A stretch of DNA of 64,000 bases from Lentzea sp. NEAU-D7. Its GTDB lineage: Bacteria > Actinomycetota > Actinomycetes > Mycobacteriales > Pseudonocardiaceae. Positions 54,001 to 63,000 of the stretch are shown in pieces; position 1 is the stretch's first letter, and the number at the start of each line of letters is the position of its first letter. A model generated the notes under the pieces. The model was not told where the DNA came from. It saw only the letters and a list, made by a program, of their open reading frames with translations, and did not search any database. The translations under genes were made by a program, and so were the position numbers. Location of the stretch: contig NZ_JAPJDL010000001.1 in assembly GCF_026242055.1 (NCBI RefSeq), positions 496,001 to 560,000 on the forward strand, in the 5' to 3' direction.

Positions 54001-57000
54001 GCGGAGTTCCGGCAGCAGCACAAAATCCAGGGCGGCCACCTGGTCAACGCGTTCGCCGAGCCCGGCCCGACGCCGACCGTCGACATCGACCCGAAGTACC
54101 AGCCGAACAGCGGCGAGGTGAAGGTCGACAACAGGGGCACGGAGGGCACGAAGCTCACCGCGGACGAGCAGGCGAAGGAGAAGGCCGCGACCGAAGCGGC
54201 CAAGGTGGCCGACAACGAGGTCGCCGCCAAGGCCGAGGAGCTCGCCGCACGCGTGCTCGCGACGGAGCTCAAACGTCCCGTCGTGTTCCACCACCCCGAC
54301 GGCACGTTCACGCAGCACGACCCGTTCGTCGAACGGCCGAAGCCCGCGACCCTGGCCAAACCCGACCCCAAGGCGCCCAAGACCGCGAAGCCGGGCCAGC
54401 CGATCCACCTCAAGGCGGAGCCCCAGCCGAACGGCAGGACGAAGTACAGCCCGCACGTGCCGCCGGCCCAGCCCGGCTCGTCGAAGAGCAGGCCCGCGCC
54501 GGTCGCCGACCGTTCGGTGGACACCGACACGCGCCAGACCCGTCCGGCACCGCAGCCGGCCCCGCCTGCGAACACCAACGCCGGCACGAACCAGAACACC
54601 GGCACGGACACGCGTTCGGCCCCCGAGGTCGAGACCCGTCCCGCGCCGCCGAAGCCGACGGCGAACCCGGTCATCCCGATGACCACCGTGGCGCCGCAGC
54701 CGGTCGGCCAGGTGCCGGACACGAACCTGCCGAGCTTCTTCCAGGACAACAAGGCGCTCGGGTCGATCACGCCGACGCAGGTCCCCGGCGCGGACGCGGT
54801 CGTGGGCGAGATCCAAGGCCTCAAGCCGAACGACCAGGCCCGCATCAAGAACGCGATCGAGAACGACTTCGAGACGTTCCTCGGCGGTGGCCGCAACTTC
54901 CAGGTGAAGATCGGCGGCACCTGGTTCGAGGCGAACATCCGCGCCGAGATGCACGCGGACGCCACCACGACCGTGACCGACGCGGCCGACACCAAGGTGG
55001 ACAAGAACTACCAGGCCGCCGCGGCCACGGGCACCACGAACAGCATCTCCACGTCCAACGACGTCGGCGCCTCGGCGACGGCCGGTGTCCCGATGGGCCC
55101 GTACGGCTCGCTTGGCGGCAAGGCGGCGCTCGCGACGCCCGCGGTCTCGCAGGCCACCAGCAACTCGATCACCGAGCAGCGCGCGATCAAGGGCTCAGAC
55201 GACGGCTCCAAGAAGGTCACCGTCCCGGTCTCCTACGAGATCACGCTCACCGATGCGAACGGCAACGTCAAGCCGCCCGCCACGGTCGACGGCGGTCCGG
55301 TGACGCTGCAGGTCCCGACGGACCTGACCAAGATCGTCGACTCCGGCAAGTCCTCGGCGATGACCCCGCCGAAGGACCCGGCGTGGGGCACCAAGGTCGA
55401 GAACGCGGTGCCGGAAGCGGTGGTGGTCAAGGACTCCGGCAAGGCGTTCTCGGAGGTCGCGGGGAAGCTGCACCCGTCGATCACGAAGATCGGCTCGCCC
55501 GGCCGCGAGGCGCTGCAGAACTTCCTGAGCCCCACCTCGATCCGCAACAACCTGCCGTCGATGCTCGGCGGGTACGTCACGTCGCCCGACCTGATCAGCC
55601 CGCACGCCAGCAAGGGCGGCGCGGTGCAGATGACCGCGACGCTGAAGGACGCGAAGCTGGTCGGCACGAGCGACCAGGCCGCCCTGGACCTCAAGGACAC
55701 CTCCGCCTGGGGCAGCAGTGTGTCCGCGACCACCAAGACCGGGTTCGACGTCACCGCCGGGCTCGGCGGCAACATCGGTGTGCCCGGCCAGGTCGGCGGC
55801 ACGGTCGGTGCCACCGCGACCTACTCCACGCGCACCGCGGAGGGCGTGAACGCCGGGTCGAGCAGCAGCCACAAGTCCGGCATCGGCGTGAAGTCCGAGA
55901 CGGGCCTGTACGAGGTCACGGCCGAGGTCGAGGTCCGCACCCCCGCCGGCGACAGCGTGAAGATGGACGTCACCACGCACATGCGCATGGGCCTGGGCGA
56001 GGCCGGCGCCGTGGGTCTGCCCACGCCCGAGGGCACCAGGAACAGCACGACCGACCCCGCCACGGCGGACAAGAAGTTCCTGCCGCCGTTCGTCGCCGAC
56101 ACGCTCGCCGCCGGCAACGCCAAGGTCGGCGAGTTCACGCCGGCGACCAAGGTGCAGAGCCAGGTCGAGGGCAAGCTGCGGGAGCTGCCCGGCTTCGAGA
56201 AGTTCCTGCCGCAGTGGAACAACCCGGACGCGAACCCGCGCAGCAGCAAGGGCCAGGGCTTCGCGGACGTCGCCGAGCAGCTCGCGAACCAGCGCAAGAT
56301 CACGGCGACGCTGTCCCCCGCCGCGCTCAAGGCGAACATGGACAGCCTGCTCGGTCCGGGCGTCTCGGTGCAGCTCAAGAATTCCGGCAAGACGACGAAC
56401 ACCTACGTGAACGTCACGGTCAAGGCCAAGATCAGCAACCCGAAGCACCTCGGCCAGGCCGACGCGCACTCGGTCAGCGACTCGACGACGACCGGCCCGA
56501 AGCTCGACGCCAACACCAGCACCACCAAGGGCTGGACCGGTGGCGTGCAGGGCAGGGCGAACATCCCGGTCAAGACCGGCGTCGCCTCGCTCACCCCGAT
56601 GCCGCAGGCCGGTGTCTCCTACAACCACTCGTGGACGGACAAGACCTCGGCCGGCCCGGCGGTCTCCACCACGTCGTCCCACGCCGGCAGCCCGGACTCC
56701 CAGGTCTTCTCCAACGACGTGGAGTTCGAGGTCGAGATCACGACCTTCACGCGGCCCCGCACGTGGGTCCGCACGATCGTGCCCGGGGCGCCCGGCTTCC
56801 ACTCGCCGGAGGTGACGACGGTCGCCAAGACCGGCGCGGGCCTCGACAAGATCGACGGCAAGGTCAACCTGTGGGTGTCGGACAGCGCCACCCTGGACAA
56901 CAACCCCGGCGACGGCTTCAAGCCCGGTGACCCCGAGCCGAAGCAGCTCGAGAACTCGCCGACCGTCAAGGACCTGCTGAACCCCGAACAGGCTCGGCCG

Positions 57001-60000
57001 AAGTCGCCGGAGTTCCTCAACGTGGAGGCGGTCGCGAACACGACCGCGTTGCGGGACCAGGCGATCGACGCGCTCAACCGCGCCGCGAAGGGCGACTCGG
57101 CGCTCACCGTGCCGGGCACCGCGTCGCGCGCCCAGATCGACAAGATGTTCGCCCCGGAGAACATCAAGGCGAACCTGCAGCGGCTCATCGAGACCGGCGT
57201 GCAGGAGCAGGGCCTGAAGTACGACCGGCGCGTCACCGACCGGTCCGGTGCCATCGGCATGTCGGTGAAGCTGGGCGAGGCGAAGCTGGTGTCCATTTCG
57301 GACACCACCGGCTCGGACAACTCGGTCAGCGGCGGGTACAAGGCCGGTGAGTCGTCCACGACCAGCCGGTCGGTGGACCTCACCGCGGGCATCAACGTCC
57401 CGGTGCGCCCCAACGTCACCCCGCCGCCCGCCGGCACCCCGTCGCAGCCCAGTGGCTCGGGCGGTGCCGCGGTCACCGGCAAGATCACGCCGTGGTCGGA
57501 CAGCAAGACCACGTCGAACGAGATCGGCGGCACCGTCGACCGCGGCCGGACCACGCCCGGCGAGGCGCGGACCGTGCTGATCCAGGTCGACGCCGAGTTC
57601 ACCATCGTCGGTGAGAGCCGCGCCGGGAACTTCCTGCACGGAGGCACGCCGAACGCCGAGGGCGTCACGGTGAACATGCCGAAGTCGGTGTTCGTGCGGG
57701 TGTCCGAGGACGTCGCGCGCGAGCTGGGCGCGTTGCCCAAGGTCGAGTCGAGCGTGCCGAAGCCCGACTTCCCGAAGATGGCTCCGCCGTCGACGGTGGC
57801 GCCCGACGAGCCCGGCGCGCTCGGTCTGTCCAACGTGGAGTCGGTGCCGGACCTCTCCGGTGTGGTCAACGACCTCACCACCGAGCTGTCCGCGAAGACC
57901 AAGAAGTTCGGCAGCGACCCGCTGATCCCGGACTCGGTCCTCAAGGACTCGATGAGCAACCTGCAGCGCATCGTCGACCTCAACTCGCCGTCGAGCGTGA
58001 AGGCGATGATCGACAGTGCGCTGGACGGCGGTGTGCCGCTGCTGGTGCACCAGCCCGGTACGTTCGGCAAGGACTCCTACCACGTCACGTTGCGGGCCAA
58101 GGCGGGCACGCCGCAGTTCGACCAGGTCGTCAACGACGGCGTCGACATGTCGCACAACGTCGGCGGCTCCCGCAAGGACAGCGACGGCCAGGGCCGCGGC
58201 ACCGGCTGGGGCGTCGGCGTGCGCGCGCCGGGCCTGGCCTCGCCGGGCAGCGCGAACCCGAACGTCTCGGGCACCGCGGGTGTCAGTGCGGGCGCGAACA
58301 TCGGTGGGAGCACGAGCAGTTCGGTCACCACCTCGACCAGCGAGGCGTTCAGCCAGACCCGCACGGCCAGCGGCCCCGCGGCGCGGTACACCGTGCCGGT
58401 CGAGTTCGAGCTCGTCGTCGAGAAGGGCACCAAGCAGGTCGCGAAGGCGGAGAGCGGCCCGCAGGAGATGAAGGTCCGCACCCACGCGGACAACCAGAAG
58501 ATCTCCCAGCCGACCACCGGTCACGGGAATCCGCAGCCGTACATGTCCGCCGCCAGCAAGCGCGGCGGCGAGTTCGGCACCCCAGAGGCCGCGGCCACCT
58601 TCCAGCAGGACACCCGTGCCTCGCAGCTGCCGCCGACCGCGTCGGTGGAGAACCTGCGCGGTGCCAAGGACCTGCGCGACGCCGCGGTGAAGGCGATGAC
58701 GGACGCCGGTGCGGGCAAGGGCCTGACCGGCAAGGGCACGGGCTCTCTCAACAGCCTGTTCTCGACGCTGAGCCCGGAGAACCTCCAGCCGCACCTGCCG
58801 TCGATGCTGTCCGGCCCTCTCGAGGTGCCGGGCCTGAAGGAAGCGGCGCTGACGTTCGGGCAGGACGCCGACGTCAAGGTCTACGCGAAGCTCGTCAACC
58901 CGCAGCTGGGCTCGCTCAGCGACGACGTCAAGATCGAGACCCCGCTCACCACGAAGACCACCGAGACCTCCAGCGAGGCCAAGGTGTCCGAGACCGCCGA
59001 CGTGTCGGTCGGTCTCGCGCAGGGCAGCGCGGCGGTCAAGCAGAGCACCGACCCGAAGGACACCGTCAACTTCGGCACCGGCGGTGTCGAACTGCGGCAC
59101 GCCGGTGAGGACTCCTCCGCGGTGTCCGGTGGTCCGGCGCAGGCCGAGGGCGGCGCCGTCAAGCCCAAGGACACCTCCCGCACCGGTCTCGTGCAGTTCG
59201 ACGTCGAGTACCGCGTGGTCGCGACGATCGGCGGCAAGACCTCCGTCGTCGACCTGTCCGTGCCGAACTCGGCCGGTGTGCGGATGCCCGCCACCGAGGT
59301 CGAGACCATGCTGAACCAGCAGTTCAGCGACTCGCTCAAGGACGCCCAGGCCGACGTCAAGAAGGCGGCCGACGACTGGCGGACCGCGGAGAAGGACGTC
59401 GAGAAGGCCCGCCACGACGCCCAGGACAGGATCAACGAGGCCGCGGCCGTGCTGGCGCGGACCGACGGGCCTCTGGGCGACGCGTCGACGAAGCTGAACA
59501 CGGCGATCGACGCGCACCTCGACGCCGAGGCCAGGGTCACGCCCTTCCAGACGGCGTTCGACAACGCGATCAGGGACGCGGGCCAGACCCGTGCCCAGAT
59601 CAAGGACCTCAACGCACAGGCCGTGTCGCTGAGCCAGGACGCGCAGGTCGCCGACAACGCGGTGAACGACGCGCGGGCCGACGGCGCTCCGCAGGCCGAG
59701 ATCGACCGGCTCACGCAGGAGGCCGACGCGGCGCACGCCGCGTTGACCGACGTGCAGCAGCAGATCGCCGACGCGCGTGCGGAACTCGACGTCCGGCGTC
59801 AGGCCGCCGCGGACGCCCACACCGCGCTCCAGGGGCCGAAGGAGGCCGCGGCCCAGGCCGATGCCGCCCGCGCCGCCGCCGAGGACGCGCGCCAGAAGCT
59901 CGTGGACGAGCAGACGGCCGCGGAGAAGGCGATCAAGGACGCGGAGACCAGGCTCGACGCCGCCCGGCGCGACGCGGACGCCAAGCAGAAGCTGTGGTGG

Positions 60001-63000
60001 GACGCCAAGGCCCAGGTGGACAACGAGGTCGACGCGTTCAACACCACGGCGAACACCCCGCCGGCGCCGCCCGCGCCGACCACGACCACGACCACCTCGA
60101 CGGCGACCCCGGACGTCGGCCAGAGGCCCCTGCCGCAGGAGTCGTCCGCGGCGGAGACCAGCAGGAGTGGCGCCGAGGCGAGCTCGTCCCGTCCCGCGCC
60201 GTCCGCCGCGCCGTCCGCTCCCCCGGCGCCCGCCCCTCGCGGCGACGCGCCGAAGATCAAGAGTGGTGGCGCGCCGCCGAGGGCGACCCCGCCGACCCCG
60301 GAGTCGCACCGGGGCAAGGACGTCCTGACCGACGAGTCGTGGCGGCACGACCCCGCGAAGACCGCCGACTGGTTCGCGCCGAGCAAGCCGGCCGACCCGA
60401 GCACGTGGGCCGACCGCAGGGCCGGCGCGAACGTCCGCACCGTCGACGTCGTCGTGCACGACGTCCGCACCGACAGCACGCCCTCGAACCTGAAGTCCTA
60501 CAAGGGCCTCATCAACTACGACCTGCGCCGCATCGAGACCAGCCCCGGCAACTTCGTGCAGGAGTACACCGTCAAGGTGCACGTCGACCCCGCCGCGAAG
60601 GTCCACTCGGAGGTCGTCGCACAGGTCAAGGAGAACGCCACCAAGGGCGTCGACTCCCTGCTGAACCAGGGCTACCGGCTCCCGAGCGGTGACCAGTTCC
60701 ACCTGAACCTGGAGTTCACCGACAACAAGGCCGACGCCCACACCAGCATCAAGATCGACCCGAAGAACCCCAACGTCGACCAGACGCACTGGAACCCGAA
60801 CACCAGCCCCGAGGTCCTCGCCCACGAGACGCTGCACTACCTCGGCATCCCGGACGAGTACAGCGACAAGTCGCGGGTGTTCCAGCAGCACGACACGAAC
60901 TCGGGCGTGCACAAGGACGACGGCGGCATGATGGGCGCCGATGTCCACGGCAAGGAGCCCGGCCTGCGGCCGCGGCACCTGTGGCTGGTCGAGCGCACCG
61001 CCAACAGCCAGGTCATGGTGCCCGACACCAGGCTGGACACGCCCGGACCGGCCACCGCGCCGCCGTCCACCACGCCGGGTTCGACGCCCGACGGCGACAC
61101 GCGCCCCCAGCCGAAGCGCGTCGAGCGCCCGGTGGACAGCGACAGCGACCTCAGCGACCTCGACAGTGACGTCGAGCAGGACACCCAGCCGCAGACCAAG
61201 AGGACGAAGCACGACGGTCCCGAGTTCGACCCGGGCAACGTGGCCGGTCCGTCCACCGCGGACGTCGAGAACCTGACCGCGACGCTCGGTGCGATGTCGC
61301 TGGGCCAGGTCGACTTCAAGTACAACCAGGCGTTCGCGAAGCTGGCCGAGCACGCCGTCCCGCTCCCCAGCAGGCAGGAGCACATCGGCAAGCTCTACCA
61401 GAGCATCAACCAGAACAAGCCGCCGTCGTTCGTGGTCAACATGATCGTCGGGCACGGACAGCTGAACGACCCGGTCAACGGCATCGACGCGGTCATCGAG
61501 TCGATCACCAAGGACGCCGGGGACCTGAAGCAGAACATGGTGTTCGTGGTCGGCGTGAACGGCAAGCCCGCCGACAACGCCGCCCTCGAACAGGCCATCG
61601 CGGACGCCAACACCAAGATCGCCGGCCGCGCGGAGCCGATCGCCCTGGTGCAGCTGCCGCCCGCGCCGTCGGCCCCGAAGGCCAAGTTCCCGTACGGGGA
61701 CATGCGCAACAACACGATGAACAGCACCGCCAACAAGTTCGCCGTCGGCGCGATGCTCGGCAAGGACACGCACCCGTACATCTCGATCCAGGACTTCGAC
61801 ACCGGCTCACGCCTCGTGACCGGCAACGACAAGGACGTCTTCAACCACTTCGCGGACTCGATGAGCTCGCCGGAGATCGGCCCGATCCGCCCCCTGATGT
61901 ACGCGGGCGGCTACCGGGTCGGCGACCCCGACGCACTCATCCCGGCGGTCGAGGAACGGATCCAGAAGGAGACGAAGGCGCTCGACGCCGAGCAGAAGAA
62001 GCTGAACGGCGACCGCGCCAAGGTCGACAGCGGCAAGCACAAGCTCACCGGCGAGAAGCTCAAGAAGGCCCAGGAGTCGCTCGACAAGCGGCAGAAGGAC
62101 ATCGACGCCAAGCTGGAGGAGCTGGAGACCGCGAAGGCCCAGCTCGCCGATCCCGAGTTCGTCGCGAAGTTCGAGCAGGCCATGCGCGACGACATGGACG
62201 CGCGGGTCCGGCAGGCCGACGTGCACCCGTTGCTGCCGTACTCCCCCGAGCCGAACCTGTTCGTCGACGCCGTCGTCCCGCTGGTCGACCCGTCGGTGAA
62301 GTTCAGCAAGGAGGACTCGGAGTTCAACGGGCTCGGCAAGTCGATGAACGAGTTCGCGGCCGCCGAGATCTTCGAGATCCACGCCGCGAAGTCCGTGTCG
62401 CAGCCCGACACCGGCACCCGGATCGAGGACGTCAAGTCCGGTGCCGCGGTCGACGCCGCCAACAACCGCAACCCGTTCCGCGGCGAGAACTTCTCGAACG
62501 ACTTCGTGGGCGGCGCGGTCGGCACGGACCTGTCCCGTCTCGCGCTCGGCTTCGCGAAGGACAAGGGCACCTGGTGGCCCCAGTCGCACGTCGACATCGC
62601 CAACGTCCCGAACCGGTTCTTCGGCGGCGAGACCAGCGTCGAGGCGAAGGCGGCCAAGGAAGGCACCTCGCCCGCGTCGATCCGCAAGGACTTCCAGAAC
62701 AAGCGGCACACCGAACGCGAGCCCGAGCAGGTCAAGCAGCACACCTACACCGACGACCCGGCGACGGGACGCCAGAAGCTCGAGTCCACCCAGGGCGGCT
62801 GGCGGCCATCTGACGCGGACGCGCGCAAGCTCGGCTGGCAGGACAAGAACACGCTCAACCAGGCGATCTCGACCGACATGAAGTGGGGCATCGGTCACGC
62901 CGGCATCGACTCGGGCCTGCCGCCCAAGCCGCCGAAGCCGGCTTCCGCGCCCTCCACTTCTGCTGACAAGAAGGGCAAGGGCAGGGCCAAGCCGGCCGCG

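Noticed and set aside
55195..61773. A 2192-codon open frame on the minus strand
   Set aside because: It is the mirror of the giant plus-strand gene. Its composition (Arg, Val, Leu, Gly, Asp runs) is typical of the antisense of high-GC coding DNA, and it has no recognisable domain.
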